From Burkholderiales bacterium (GTDB lineage Bacteria > Pseudomonadota > Gammaproteobacteria > Burkholderiales > Casimicrobiaceae): a stretch of DNA of 64,000 nucleotides. Location: assembly GCA_905339295.1 (NCBI GenBank), contig CAJPFI010000006.1:186001-250000 (forward strand). The letters run 5' to 3'. Numbering within the stretch: position 1 is the stretch's first letter; each line of letters opens with the position of its first letter. Position numbers and translations under genes: made by a program. Below, one piece after another: positions 1 to 8,962 of the stretch. A model generated the notes under the pieces. The model was not told the DNA's origin, ran no database searches, and worked only from the letters and a program-made list of their open reading frames with translations.

Positions 1-1
1 C

Positions 2-616
2 GAGACCTGCCCGATCGCGGCGTACCAGCGCATCGACGACGCGGCGCGCCATCCGGGCTCGGTCGGCAAGGCCGCGCTGCACTGCGAGCTGCGTCTCGTC
101 GACGACGACGGGCGGGATGTCCCCGCCGGCACGCCCGGCGAAATCCTGGTCCGCGGCCCGAACGTGATGGACGGCTACTGGAACCAGCCGCGCGAGACGG
201 CCGCGGCGCTCGACGGCGGCTGGTACCACACCGGTGACGTCGCGCATGCCGACGCCGACGGCTGGCTCCACGTCGACGGCCGGCGCCGCGACGTGATCAT
301 CTCCGGCGGCGAGAACATCTATCCGGCCGAGGTCGAGAACGCGCTCGGCGACTGTCCCGACATCGCCGAGGTCGCCGTGGTCGGCCGGCCCGACGAGCGC
401 TGGGGCGAGGCCGTGGTCGCCGTCGTCGTCCCCGCGCGCGGCGCTTCGCTCACGCGCGATGCGGTGTGCGCGCTGCTCGACGGGCGCGTCGCGCGCTACA
501 AGCATCCGCGCGACGTCGTGTTCGCGGCGAGCCTCCCGCGCACGGCGCTCGGCAAGGTGAAGCGCGACGAACTGAAGCGCATGGCGCGCGGCGAGCCGGT
601 CGCCGGTCCGGCCTGA
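2..616 (+). CDS. AMP-dependent acyl-CoA ligase, C-terminal part (5' end outside window)
   Basis: About 204 codons are open in frame from base 2 to a TGA, with no start, so the gene begins to the left. The C-terminal adenylation fold is clear: the A8 hinge region with W-Y-H-T-G-D-V then G-R-R-R-D-V-I-I-S-G-G-E-N-I-Y, and near the end the P-R-T-A-L-G-K-V-K segment whose Lys is the catalytic A10 lysine of the ANL family. Such enzymes make an acyl-AMP and then an acyl-CoA. It stands 16 bp ahead of hyuA in a row that matches the anaerobic indoleacetate (iaa) set, where a CoA ligase active on indoleacetate (IaaB) is known. The specific substrate is inferred from context only; the substrate-binding N-domain is not visible. 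Confidence 0.85.
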   Translation, partial: ETCPIAAYQRIDDAARHPGSVGKAALHCELRLVDDDGRDVPAGTPGEILVRGPNVMDGYWNQPRETAAALDGGWYHTGDVAHADADGWLHVDGRRRDVIISGGENIYPAEVENALGDCPDIAEVAVVGRPDERWGEAVVAVVVPARGASLTRDAVCALLDGRVARYKHPRDVVFAASLPRTALGKVKRDELKRMARGEPVAGPA

Positions 617-632
617 CCCGAAAGGAACGACG

Positions 633-2762
633 ATGGGCGCCAGAATCGGCATCGACGTCGGCGGCACGTTCACCGACTTCATCCTCACTCGCGACGACGC
701 GCCGCCGATCCTGCACAAGGTGCTGTCGACGCCCGCCGACCCGTCGATCGCCGTGGTCGCCGGGCTCGCGGAGCTGGCGTCGATGGCGGGACCCGCGCGC
801 GACGCGGGGGCGTTCGTCGCCTCGATCGAGACGATCGTGCACGGGACGACGGTCGCGACCAACGCGACGCTGACCGGCACCGGCGCGAAGTCGGCGCTGC
901 TGACGACCGCCGGCGTGCGCGACGCCCTCGAGATGCGCCGCGGCATCCGCGAGGAGCAGTACAACAATGAGTACACGAACGTGAGGCCGCTGGTTCCGCG
1001 CTACCTGCGCGCGGGCATCCGGGGCCGCCTCGACCGGTCCGGTCGCGAGATCGAGCCGCTGTCGCTCGCCGACGTCGACGAGGCGATCGCGCGCTTCCGG
1101 CGCGAAGGCGTCGAGGCCGTGTCGGTCTGCTTCATGCACTCGTACGCGAACCCGGCGCACGAGGCGGCCGCGGCCGAGCGCGTTCGCGCGGCGATGCCGG
1201 AGGCGTTCCTCACCGTGTCGTCGACGCTGCTGCCGTCCATCCGCTTCTACGAGCGCGTGTCGACGACCGCGCTCAATTCCTACGTCGGGCCGAAGCTCAA
1301 CCGCTACGTCGAGCGCCTCGTCGCGCGGCTCGCGGAGGCCGGCTTCCGCGGCACGCTGCTGATCATGCAGAGCAACGGCGGCGTGATGGCGCCGGAGGTG
1401 GCGCGGGCGAGCCCGGCGCTCACGCTGCTGTCCGGGCCGGCCGGCGGCCCCGGCGCGGGACTTTTCTACGCGAAGGCGCTGGGGCGGGACCGTGCGATCA
1501 CCACCGACATGGGCGGGACGAGCTTCGAGGCCTCGGTCGCGGTCGGCGCGCCGCTCCTCGTCAACGACGGCGAGGTCGCGCGCCACAAGATCGCGCTGCC
1601 GATGCTCGACATCCACACGATCGGCGCGGGCGGCGGCTCGATCGGCTGGCTCGACCCGGGGGGCATGCTGCGCATGGGTCCGCAGAGCGCGGGTGCCGAC
1701 CCGGGCCCGGCCTGCTACGGCAAGGGCGGCGCGCTGCCGGCCTCCACCGACGCCAACCTCGTGCTGGGCTACCTCGACCCGGACTATTTCGCCGGCGGGC
1801 GGATGCGCCTGTCGGTCGAGGCCGCGCGCGAGGCCATCCGCACGCACATCGCCGAGCCGATGGGGATGTCGGTGGAGGACGCCGCCGCGGGCATGTTCCG
1901 CGTCGTCTGCAACAACATGGCGCAGGGCGTGCGCGAGGTGACGATCAAGCGCGGCTGGGATCCGCGCGAGTTCCCGTTCGTCGCCGCGGGCGGCGCCGGA
2001 CCGATCCACTCGTGCCAGATCTGCAACGAGCTCGAGATCCCGCTGCAGATCGTGCCGCGCGAGTCGTCGGTGCTGTGCGCGATGGGGATGCTGCTCTCCG
2101 ACCTCCAGCACGACTTCGTGCGCACGTTCGTCGCCGATCTCGCGACACTCGACTGGGCGCGACTCGCCGGGCTGGTCGACGAGATGGTCGCGGAGGGCGA
2201 CCGCCAGCTCGCCGCCGAGCGCATCCCGCCCGCGCGGCGCCGCTTCGCTGTCAAGCTCGACTGCCGCTACGTCAAGCAGTACCACGAGGTCGGCGTCGAC
2301 GTGCCTCGCGAGGCGATCCGCGCGGGCGATTCGGCCGCCGTCGCGCAGGGCCTGCATCGCGAGCACAATCGTCTCTACGGCTACTCGCTCGAGCACGAGA
2401 ACGCCCCGGTCGAGGTCATCAACGTCCGGGTCCAGGCGATCGGCGCCGTCGACAAGCCCCGCCATCCCGAGGAGGACTGGTCCGACGCGGATCCGGCGTC
2501 GGCGCGGAAGGGGTCCCGCGACGCCTACGTGCCGGAGGAAGGCGCGTTCCGCAGCGTGCCGGTCTACGACGGCCACCGGCTGCGCTTCGGGCAGCGCATC
2601 GCGGGTCCGGCGATCATCGAGGAGGTGACGACGTCGGTCGTGCTGACCGGCGGCTGGGACGCGATCGTCGACCGCTACGGCTCGTTCGTCCTCCACCGCA
2701 AGGGACGCGAGGATCTCGTCGCGGCCGTATCCGGCGCGCGCAGCAAGGAGGTAACGGCATGA
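633..2762 (+). CDS. Hydantoinase/oxoprolinase family protein, HyuA-type ATPase subunit
   Basis: This 709-residue protein has the HyuA order: an N-terminal Hydant_A_N domain starting with an actin-like phosphate loop (I-G-I-D-V-G-G-T-F-T-D at about residues 5-15), then a hydantoinase_A core (GAGGGS around 335, GADPGPACYGKGG around 355) and a C-terminal HyuA domain. The family hydrolyses or carboxylates lactam, amide or ketone substrates at the cost of ATP. A purine-rich AAAGGA lies 9 bp before the ATG. The stop overlaps the start of hyuB (ATGA), so the two are probably translated as a pair. In the indoleacetate cluster a hydantoinase-like enzyme is proposed to open the pyrrole ring of 2-oxo-indoleacetate. 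Alternative family activities such as acetophenone or acetone carboxylase are less likely given the neighbours. Confidence 0.88.
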   Translation: MGARIGIDVGGTFTDFILTRDDAPPILHKVLSTPADPSIAVVAGLAELASMAGPARDAGAFVASIETIVHGTTVATNATLTGTGAKSALLTTAGVRDALEMRRGIREEQYNNEYTNVRPLVPRYLRAGIRGRLDRSGREIEPLSLADVDEAIARFRREGVEAVSVCFMHSYANPAHEAAAAERVRAAMPEAFLTVSSTLLPSIRFYERVSTTALNSYVGPKLNRYVERLVARLAEAGFRGTLLIMQSNGGVMAPEVARASPALTLLSGPAGGPGAGLFYAKALGRDRAITTDMGGTSFEASVAVGAPLLVNDGEVARHKIALPMLDIHTIGAGGGSIGWLDPGGMLRMGPQSAGADPGPACYGKGGALPASTDANLVLGYLDPDYFAGGRMRLSVEAAREAIRTHIAEPMGMSVEDAAAGMFRVVCNNMAQGVREVTIKRGWDPREFPFVAAGGAGPIHSCQICNELEIPLQIVPRESSVLCAMGMLLSDLQHDFVRTFVADLATLDWARLAGLVDEMVAEGDRQLAAERIPPARRRFAVKLDCRYVKQYHEVGVDVPREAIRAGDSAAVAQGLHREHNRLYGYSLEHENAPVEVINVRVQAIGAVDKPRHPEEDWSDADPASARKGSRDAYVPEEGAFRSVPVYDGHRLRFGQRIAGPAIIEEVTTSVVLTGGWDAIVDRYGSFVLHRKGREDLVAAVSGARSKEVTA

Positions 2763-4432
2763 AGATCGACCCGATCCTGCTGTCGGTGTACGCGCGGACG
2801 TTCAAGTCCATCACCGACGAGATGAGCATCTCGATGGAGCAGACGACGCGCTCGCCGATCCTGTGCGAGGCGAAGGACTTCGTCACCGGCCTCTACGACG
2901 CGGAAGGGCGGATGCTCGAGCAGACCGAGAACCTGCCGATCCTCGCGTTCTCGCTCGCGCCCGTCTGCAAGCACATCCGGGCGACGTTCGGCGACGAGAT
3001 CTATCCGGGCGACGTCATCTTCCACAACGACGTGTTCAGCCTCGGCAACCAGAACAACGACGTCGCCGTGTTCAAGCCGGTGTTCTTCGAGGGCCGGCTC
3101 GCCGCCTGGACCGCGGTCAAGGGTCACCAGGCGGACATCGGCGGCGCGGTCGCCGGCGGCTACAACCCGAACGCGACCGAGGTGTGGCAGGAGGCGCTGC
3201 GCATCCCGGCGGTCAAGGTGGTCGAGAAGGGCAAGCTCCGCAAGGACGTCTGGGAGCTCATCTTCGCCAACATCCGCTTCGACATCGTGCGCCACGACAT
3301 GCAGGCCCAGATCGGCGCCTGCACGATCGGCGAGCGCCGTTTCGTCGAGCTGCTCGCGAAGCACGGCCGGGAGCACTACGAGGCGCACCGCGACGCGCTC
3401 TTCGACGCGACGCGGCGCATGATGGAGGCCGAGATCGCGAAGATCCCGAACGGCCGCTACTCGGGCGAGGGCCGCGTCTTCTACGACGGCCGCCACGAGG
3501 GATCGGCGTTCACGATCCGCGTCGACATCGACGTCGGCGACCGGACGATCAGGTTCGACTACTCGCGCACCGACCCGCAGACCAACGGCTTCGTCAACGG
3601 CACGTTCACGTCGAGCGCGTCGGCGACGATCCTGACACTGCTGCAGATGATCAATCCCGACATCCCGCACAACGAGGGGATGGTCCTGCCGGTGGAGATC
3701 GTGATCCCCGAGGGCACGATCCTCAACGCGTCCTATCCGAAGGCGACGACGTTCGGGAACCACCTGTGCCCGCCCAACGCCGACGCGATCCAGCGCGCGC
3801 TCGCGCCCGCGCTGCCCGGGCGCGTCACCGCGGGCTGGAACAACCTGCTGTGCTCGCTCACCACCGGCATCGACCCCGGGAAGAACGACAAGTACGTCGA
3901 CATCGGCTTCATGGGGCTGAAGGGCGGCTCGGGCGCGATGCGCGGGACCGACGGCTACGATCACATCGGGATGATCGACGCGTCCGGGGGCCTGCTCGAC
4001 CAGGACTACGAGATGTTCGAGCTGCAGACGCCGCACCTGCTGGTCAAGCACGAGTACCTGCCCGATTCCGCGGGCCCCGGGCAGTGGCGCGGCGGGCTCG
4101 GCGTCGAGACCGTGTTCCGCATCGGATCGGACGACACGCAGATGGTCACTTTCGGCGACGGCGACGTCGAGCCGGCGTTCGGCCTGTTCGGCGGAGGCGA
4201 GGGGACGCTCAACTTCATCCGGCTCACCTACCCGGACGGCCGCACCGTCGTCCCGCGCAACAAGGACCTGATCACCGGCGTGCCGAAGGGAACGCTCTAC
4301 CACCAGCAGGCGGGCGGCGGCGGCGGGTACGGGGACCCGAAGCTGCGCGACCGCGACGTGCTGCGCGAGGAGGTCCGCAACGGCGTGGTCTCGCCCGCGG
4401 CGGCACGCGACCACTACGGGTTGGCCGGGTAG
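2759..4432 (+). CDS. Hydantoinase family protein, HyuB-type subunit
   Basis: The 557-residue product begins M-K-I-D-P-I-L and is a full-length hydantoinase_B domain, the partner of HyuA. Recognisable features are the N-terminal E-M-S-I-S-M-E-Q-T-T-R-S segment, the H-N-D-V-F-S-L-G-N-Q stretch and the C-terminal Q-A-G-G-G-G-G-Y-G-D-P motif typical of this family. The chosen ATG overlaps the hyuA stop by four bases; a much longer upstream extension of the same frame runs through hyuA and is rejected. The next gene starts directly after the TAG with no gap. Together HyuA and HyuB would form the ATP-dependent ring-opening enzyme, inferred here to act on oxindole-3-acetate and give 2-aminophenylsuccinate. 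Confidence 0.88.
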   Translation: MKIDPILLSVYARTFKSITDEMSISMEQTTRSPILCEAKDFVTGLYDAEGRMLEQTENLPILAFSLAPVCKHIRATFGDEIYPGDVIFHNDVFSLGNQNNDVAVFKPVFFEGRLAAWTAVKGHQADIGGAVAGGYNPNATEVWQEALRIPAVKVVEKGKLRKDVWELIFANIRFDIVRHDMQAQIGACTIGERRFVELLAKHGREHYEAHRDALFDATRRMMEAEIAKIPNGRYSGEGRVFYDGRHEGSAFTIRVDIDVGDRTIRFDYSRTDPQTNGFVNGTFTSSASATILTLLQMINPDIPHNEGMVLPVEIVIPEGTILNASYPKATTFGNHLCPPNADAIQRALAPALPGRVTAGWNNLLCSLTTGIDPGKNDKYVDIGFMGLKGGSGAMRGTDGYDHIGMIDASGGLLDQDYEMFELQTPHLLVKHEYLPDSAGPGQWRGGLGVETVFRIGSDDTQMVTFGDGDVEPAFGLFGGGEGTLNFIRLTYPDGRTVVPRNKDLITGVPKGTLYHQQAGGGGGYGDPKLRDRDVLREEVRNGVVSPAAARDHYGLAG

Positions 4433-5566
4433 ATGGACTTCGCGCTCACGCCCGAGCAGCGGCAGATCCGCGACACGTTCGCGCGGTTCGTCGACGCGGA
4501 GGTCGCGCCGCAGGCGGCGGCAATCGACGCCGCGCACGCCTACCCGCACGCGCACGTGCGCCGGCTCGCCGACCTCGGGTTCTTCGCGATGCGCTACCCG
4601 GAGGACGCCGGAGGGCTGGGCCTCGACCTCGCGACGTTCTGCCTCGCGCTCGCCGAGATCGCCCGCGGCTCGATGTCGCTCGCCGGCTGCGCGGCGATGC
4701 AGGCGCTGATGGGCACGAAGTTCCTGCACCTGCTCGGCGGCGCCGACATCGTCGAGCGCCTGTTCCGGCCGGCGCTCGCCGCGGAGAAGATCGGCGCGAT
4801 CTGCATGACCGAGCCGAACGCCGGGTCGGACCTCGACGCGATCGCGACGACCGCGCGCAAGGTCGACGGCGGCTACGTCCTCGACGGGCAGAAGACCTGG
4901 GTGACCGCGGCGCCGGTGGCCGACTTCTTCACCGTGTTCGCGCGCGCCGGCGAGGCGAGGAAGCTCACGATCTTCCTCGTCGAGCGCGGCTTCGCCGGCC
5001 TCGCCGTCGGCCGCGCGATCGAGAAGATGGGCGTCTGGGCGCTGCCGACCTCGGAGCTCGCGCTCGACGGGTGCTTCGTGCCCGACAGCCATCGCCTGTC
5101 GCGCGTGGAAGGCGACGGCGAGGAGCACCTGAGGAAGACGCTCGCCGAGATCCGCATCATCACCGGCGCGATGGCGCTCGGCGTCGCGCGCGCGGCGCTG
5201 GACGAGGCGGTGCGCTACGCGGGCGAGCGCCGGCAGTTCGGCAAGCCGATCAACCGCTTCCAGGCGATCCAGTCGAAGCTCGCCGAGATGGCGACCGACC
5301 ACGAGGCGGCGCTCCACCTCGTCGGCTACGCCGCCTGGTGCCACGACAGCGGCGCGCCGCACCACCGGGAGGCCGCGATGGCGAAGCTCTTCGCGACCGA
5401 GGCGGCGGCGCGCATCTGCGACCAGGCGGCGCGCGTTCTGGCGTCCTACGGCTTCGCGATGGAGTTCCCCGTGCAGCGCTACCTGCGCGACGTGCGTTTC
5501 ACGCTGATCGGAGGCGGCACGAGCGAGATCCTCAAGCTCGTCATCGCCAGGGAGATGACGAGGTGA
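4433..5566 (+). CDS. iaaF: Acyl-CoA dehydrogenase, probable (2-aminobenzyl)malonyl-CoA dehydrogenase type
   Basis: The 377-residue protein shows a complete acyl-CoA dehydrogenase: the M-T-E-P-N-A-G-S-D substrate loop at 125-133, G-Q-K-T-W at 152-156, R-R-Q-F-G at 266-270, and the catalytic Glu in Y-G-F-A-M-E-F-P at about residue 344. FAD is the expected cofactor. The ATG begins on the base after the hyuB stop. In the iaa set the matching enzyme (IaaF) oxidatively decarboxylates a benzylmalonyl-CoA to a cinnamoyl-CoA, and the position just ahead of the B12 mutase genes fits that role. The family and full length are certain; the decarboxylating activity and substrate are inferred from the cluster. 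Confidence 0.85.
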   Translation: MDFALTPEQRQIRDTFARFVDAEVAPQAAAIDAAHAYPHAHVRRLADLGFFAMRYPEDAGGLGLDLATFCLALAEIARGSMSLAGCAAMQALMGTKFLHLLGGADIVERLFRPALAAEKIGAICMTEPNAGSDLDAIATTARKVDGGYVLDGQKTWVTAAPVADFFTVFARAGEARKLTIFLVERGFAGLAVGRAIEKMGVWALPTSELALDGCFVPDSHRLSRVEGDGEEHLRKTLAEIRIITGAMALGVARAALDEAVRYAGERRQFGKPINRFQAIQSKLAEMATDHEAALHLVGYAAWCHDSGAPHHREAAMAKLFATEAAARICDQAARVLASYGFAMEFPVQRYLRDVRFTLIGGGTSEILKLVIAREMTR

Positions 5567-5570
5567 CATC

Positions 5571-6014
5571 GTGAGCGCGACGGCGCGCGTGCGCCCGATC
5601 CGGGTGGTCCTGGCCAAGCCGGGGCTCGACGGGCACGACCAGGGCGCGAAGGTCGTCGTGCGCGCCATGATGGAGGCCGGGATGGAGGTGATCTACACCG
5701 GTCTTCGCCAGACCCCCGAGGCCGTCGCGCGGATCGCGCTCGAGGAGGACGTCGACGTGATCGCGCTGTCCAGCATGGCGGGCTCGCACCTCGCGTTCTG
5801 CCGGCGGCTCAAGCCGCTGCTCGAGGACGCGGGACTCGGCGACCGGCTCTGGATCATCGGCGGCAACCTGCCGAAGCAGGACCACGATGCATTGCGCGCG
5901 CTCGGCTTCAAGGGCGTGTTCCAGACCGGCTCGCGCCTCGACGACATCACCGGTTTCATCGAAAGGGACGCCGGCGCGGCGACGCCCGCCGCCGGCGAGG
6001 GGGCTCTCCCATGA
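5571..6014 (+). CDS. B12-binding small subunit of acyl-CoA mutase
   Basis: The 147-residue product is a stand-alone cobalamin-binding domain. The D-x-H-x-x-G signature is present as D20-G-H22-D-Q-G25, His22 being the lower axial cobalt ligand, and later S-S-M-A-G-S-H and I-I-G-G-N-L segments cradle the nucleotide tail. Separate small subunits occur in isobutyryl-CoA, 2-hydroxyisobutyryl-CoA and IAA-type mutases, while most methylmalonyl-CoA mutases carry this domain fused. It starts with GTG 4 bp after the dehydrogenase stop and overlaps the large subunit by four bases (ATGA), so the subunits are likely made in fixed ratio. The enzyme should carry out a radical carbon-skeleton rearrangement with adenosylcobalamin. 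Confidence 0.93.
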   Translation: MSATARVRPIRVVLAKPGLDGHDQGAKVVVRAMMEAGMEVIYTGLRQTPEAVARIALEEDVDVIALSSMAGSHLAFCRRLKPLLEDAGLGDRLWIIGGNLPKQDHDALRALGFKGVFQTGSRLDDITGFIERDAGAATPAAGEGALP

Positions 6015-7627
6015 ACGACCGACTTCCCCCGGACGTCGCTCCGGTGATCAACGAGTCCGGCATCCCGATCCGGCCGCTCTACACGGCGGACGACGTCGCG
6101 GCGAGCGGCGGCCAGTCGATGCTGGGCCTGCCCGGCGAGTACCCGTTCACGCGCGGCATCCATCCGCTGATGTACCGAAGGCAGCCGTGGACGATGCGCC
6201 AGTACACCGGCTTCGGCAACGCCTCCGACACGAACGCGCGCTTCAAGTACCTGATCGCCAACGGCCAGACCGGCCTGAACGTCGCGTTCGACCTGCCGAC
6301 GCAGTGCGGGCTCGACTCCGACGACCCGCTCGCCGAGGGCGAGGTCGGGCGCGTCGGCATGGCGATCGACACCCTGCGCGACGTCGAGATCGCGTTCGAC
6401 GGCATCGACCTCGATCGCATCACCGTGTCGCTGACGATCAACGGGTCGGCCGCCATCCTGATCGCGATGTACCTCGCGATGGCCGAGCGGCGCGGGTTCG
6501 ACGTGAAGGCGCTGCGCGGCACCGCGCAGAACGACATCCTGAAGGAGTACATCGGGCGCGGCACCTGGATCTTTCCGGTCGAGCCGTCGCTGCGGCTGGT
6601 CGGCGACACGATCGAGTACTGCGCGCAGCACGCGCCCAAGTACAGCCCGGTGTCGGTGTGCGGATACCACATCCGCGAATCGGGCGCGAACCCGGCGCAG
6701 GAGATGGCCTACGCGTTCTGCATCGCGTCGGCCTACGCCGACGAGGTGTTGCGGCGCGGCGTGCCGATCGACGAGTTCGCCGGGCGCCTGTCGTTCAACT
6801 TCAACATCTACGGCAACCTGTTCGAGCAGGTCGCCAAGTTCCGCGCCGGGCGCGGGCTGTGGGCGAAGATCGTCCGCGAGCGCTTCGGCGCGAGGAAGCC
6901 GGGCTCGATGTGGCTGCGGATGATCGCGGGCGGCGGCGGCTCCGGCCTCACGTTCGAGCAGCCGGAGCTCAACATCGTGCGCGGCGCGTACTACGCGCTG
7001 ATCAGCGCGCTCTCCGGCGCGCAGACGATGGCGCTGTGCTGCTACGACGAGGCGTACACGATCCCGAGCGAGTACGCGCAGCGCATCTCGCTGCGGACGA
7101 TGCAGCTACTGATCGAGGAAATGGGGCTCTGCGACACCGTCGACCCGCTCGGCGGCTCCTACTACGTCGAGACGCTGACCAACCAGATGCGCGACGAGAT
7201 GGAGCGGATCGTCGCCGACGTCGACGCGCGCGGAGGCATCGTCGGGCTGATCTCCAGCGGCGCCATCCAGTCGCAGGTCTCGGCGCAGGCCTACCGGCGG
7301 CAGCGCGACATCGAGGCAGGGAGGTTCCGCAAGGTCGGCGTCAACTGCTACCGCACCGACGCCGGGGAGCAGGACGTCGAGTTCCATCCCTACGACGAGG
7401 CGGATGCCCGGGCGCAGGTCGAGCGCCTCGCGGACGTGCGGCGCACGCGCGACGCCGGTGCCGTCGGTCGCGCGCTCGAGGACGTGCGCCGCGCCGCGGC
7501 GGACGGCGTCAACACGATGCCGGCGATCGTCGGGGCGGTGAAGGCGTACGCGAGCGTCGGCGAGATCACCGCCGCGCTGACCTCCGTCGTCGGCCGCTAC
7601 CGCGAGCCGGTTCGCTTCGAGGACTGA
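6011..7627 (+). CDS. B12-dependent acyl-CoA mutase large subunit, divergent, probable arylsuccinyl/benzylmalonyl-CoA mutase
   Basis: This 538-residue TIM-barrel subunit keeps the methylmalonyl-CoA mutase frame: F-T-R-G at 46-49, T-x-Q-N-D-I-L-K-E at 171-179, G-Y-H at 218-220 and D-P-L-G-G-S-Y-Y. By alignment Tyr65 stands for Tyr89 and Arg183 for Arg207 of methylmalonyl-CoA mutase, the residues that hold a free carboxylate; isobutyryl- and 2-hydroxyisobutyryl-CoA mutases have Phe or Ile and Gln there. The usual H-x-Q-T-x-x and S-L-H-T-N stretches are instead M-I-A-G-G-G-G-S (304-311) and T-M-A-L-C-C-Y (339-345), so the pocket has been rebuilt. Context suggests 2-aminophenylsuccinyl-CoA to 2-aminobenzylmalonyl-CoA. 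Ordinary methylmalonyl-CoA turnover cannot be excluded but is less likely. Confidence 0.9.
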   Translation: MNDRLPPDVAPVINESGIPIRPLYTADDVAASGGQSMLGLPGEYPFTRGIHPLMYRRQPWTMRQYTGFGNASDTNARFKYLIANGQTGLNVAFDLPTQCGLDSDDPLAEGEVGRVGMAIDTLRDVEIAFDGIDLDRITVSLTINGSAAILIAMYLAMAERRGFDVKALRGTAQNDILKEYIGRGTWIFPVEPSLRLVGDTIEYCAQHAPKYSPVSVCGYHIRESGANPAQEMAYAFCIASAYADEVLRRGVPIDEFAGRLSFNFNIYGNLFEQVAKFRAGRGLWAKIVRERFGARKPGSMWLRMIAGGGGSGLTFEQPELNIVRGAYYALISALSGAQTMALCCYDEAYTIPSEYAQRISLRTMQLLIEEMGLCDTVDPLGGSYYVETLTNQMRDEMERIVADVDARGGIVGLISSGAIQSQVSAQAYRRQRDIEAGRFRKVGVNCYRTDAGEQDVEFHPYDEADARAQVERLADVRRTRDAGAVGRALEDVRRAAADGVNTMPAIVGAVKAYASVGEITAALTSVVGRYREPVRFED

Positions 7628-7630
7628 ACG

Positions 7631-8494
7631 ATGGCTGTCGAGGAATACTGGGCACCGGCAACGCTCTCCGACGCGCTCGAGCGCCTGCGGGGCGGGGACG
7701 TCACGATCCTGGCGGGCGGCACCGACCTGATGCCGCAGAGCCACGCGGGACGGGTGACGCTCGCGCGCGGGCTGCTCAACGTCCGGCGCGTCCCCGAGCT
7801 GCGGGGCATCGAGGCCGCGGACGGCGGCGTCCGCATCGGCGCGCTGTGCACGATGAGCGAGCTCATGCGCGACCCGCTCGTCCGCGAGCATTTCGGCATC
7901 CTGGCCGAGGCCTGCGACCATTTCGCCAGCGACCAGCTGCGCAACGCCGCGACGCTCGGCGGGAACGTCTGCAACGCGTCGCCCGCCGGCGACACGCTGG
8001 TCCCGCTGCTGGTGCTCGACGCCGAGGCCGAGCTCGCCTCGAAGCCCGACGGGCGCGTGCAGTTCCGGCGCGTGCCGCTGTCGGCGTTCTTCTCCGGTCC
8101 CGGCAGGACCGCCCGCGCTCCGGACGAGCTCCTGTGCGCGATCCGGCTGCCGCGGCCCCCGGCGGGGTTCGTCGGCCGCTTCTACAAGGCGGGCCTGCGC
8201 CCCGCCCTCGACATCTCGGCGATCTCGATCGGCATCGGCGGCGTGCCGGGCGGGCGCGCGCTCGGGCAGGCGCGCGTCGCGTACGGCGCGGTCGCGCCGG
8301 TCCCGATGCGCGCGCGCAGGACGGAGCAGGCGCTCGAGGGCGCCGTCCTCGACGCCGCGACGGTCGAGCGCGTCGCCGCGATCGCCCGCGACGAGGTGCG
8401 ACCGATCGACGACGTGCGCGCGTCGGCGTGGTACCGCAGGGAACTGGTGTTCAACATGACGAGAAGGATGCTCGGCGATGTCGCACATGCGTGA
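7631..8494 (+). CDS. Molybdenum hydroxylase FAD subunit (CoxM-like)
   Basis: The 287-residue protein has the FAD-binding domain of medium subunits in the xanthine oxidase family: I-L-A-G-G-T-D-L at about 31-38 and T-L-G-G-N-V-C-N-A-S-P-A-G-D at about 113-126 for FAD, followed by a CO_deh_flav_C region ending near residue 270. It should pass electrons from the iron-sulfur subunit to NAD+ or another acceptor. It starts 3 bp after the mutase stop and its end overlaps the 2Fe-2S gene by 17 bp. Three neighbouring genes make one heterotrimer, inferred to be the indoleacetate dehydrogenase that adds a water-derived oxygen at C2 of the indole ring without O2. Confidence 0.9.
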   Translation: MAVEEYWAPATLSDALERLRGGDVTILAGGTDLMPQSHAGRVTLARGLLNVRRVPELRGIEAADGGVRIGALCTMSELMRDPLVREHFGILAEACDHFASDQLRNAATLGGNVCNASPAGDTLVPLLVLDAEAELASKPDGRVQFRRVPLSAFFSGPGRTARAPDELLCAIRLPRPPAGFVGRFYKAGLRPALDISAISIGIGGVPGGRALGQARVAYGAVAPVPMRARRTEQALEGAVLDAATVERVAAIARDEVRPIDDVRASAWYRRELVFNMTRRMLGDVAHA

Positions 8495-8951
8495 GATCGA
8501 ATTCGAGCTGAACGGCGTGCGGACCCGCGCGACCGTTCGGCTGGACATGAGCGCGCTCGCAATGCTGCGCGACGTGATGGGGCTGACCGGCACCAAGTAC
8601 GCCTGCGGCGAGGGCGAGTGCGGCGCGTGCACGATCATCGTCGACGGCGTATCGGTGTGCTCGTGCCTTATGTTCGCGGTCGACTGCGAGGACCGCACGC
8701 TCACGACGATCGAGGGCGTCGGGCGGGAGCCGCTCGGCGCGAGGCTCGAGCGGGCGTTCGTCGACTGCGGGGCGGTCCAGTGCGGCTTCTGCACGCCCGG
8801 CGTCGTGATGCAGGCGAAGCACTGGCTCGAGGCCCACCCGAACCCGACGCGCGACGAGATCAAGCGCGGCATCGAGGGCAACCTCTGCCGATGCACGGGC
8901 TACGTGAAGATCGTCGACGCGATCGAGGCCGCCTCGCGCGCGGAAGGCTGA
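8478..8951 (+). CDS. Molybdenum hydroxylase 2Fe-2S subunit (CoxS-like)
   Basis: The 157-residue product carries both clusters of the small subunit. A plant-type 2Fe-2S site has Cys in C-G-E-G-E-C-G-A-C with a fourth Cys about 20 residues later, and a second 2Fe-2S domain has C-G-F-C-T-P-G and C-R-C-T-G-Y near the C-terminus. ATG at 8478 gives a normal N-terminus; a second ATG three codons on is possible. The subunit links the molybdopterin centre of the large subunit with the FAD subunit. Its 17-bp overlap with the upstream gene and the 11-bp gap to the large-subunit gene point to co-expression. Confidence 0.93.
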   Translation: MSHMREIEFELNGVRTRATVRLDMSALAMLRDVMGLTGTKYACGEGECGACTIIVDGVSVCSCLMFAVDCEDRTLTTIEGVGREPLGARLERAFVDCGAVQCGFCTPGVVMQAKHWLEAHPNPTRDEIKRGIEGNLCRCTGYVKIVDAIEAASRAEG

Positions 8952-8962
8952 CGGAGGTTCCG

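Noticed and set aside
633-4432. HyuAB as acetone or acetophenone carboxylase
   Set aside because: No gamma-type small subunit or ketone-pathway genes are near, and all neighbours fit the indoleacetate set; family similarity alone cannot exclude it.
2675-5668. Long minus-strand frame opposite HyuB and the acyl-CoA dehydrogenase
   Set aside because: Mirror of coding DNA with no motif; the plus-strand genes have full-length families and overlapping starts.
6011-7627. Reading the mutase as isobutyryl- or 2-hydroxyisobutyryl-CoA mutase because of the separate B12 subunit
   Set aside because: The diagnostic positions are Tyr65 and Arg183, whereas those enzymes have Phe or Ile and Gln.
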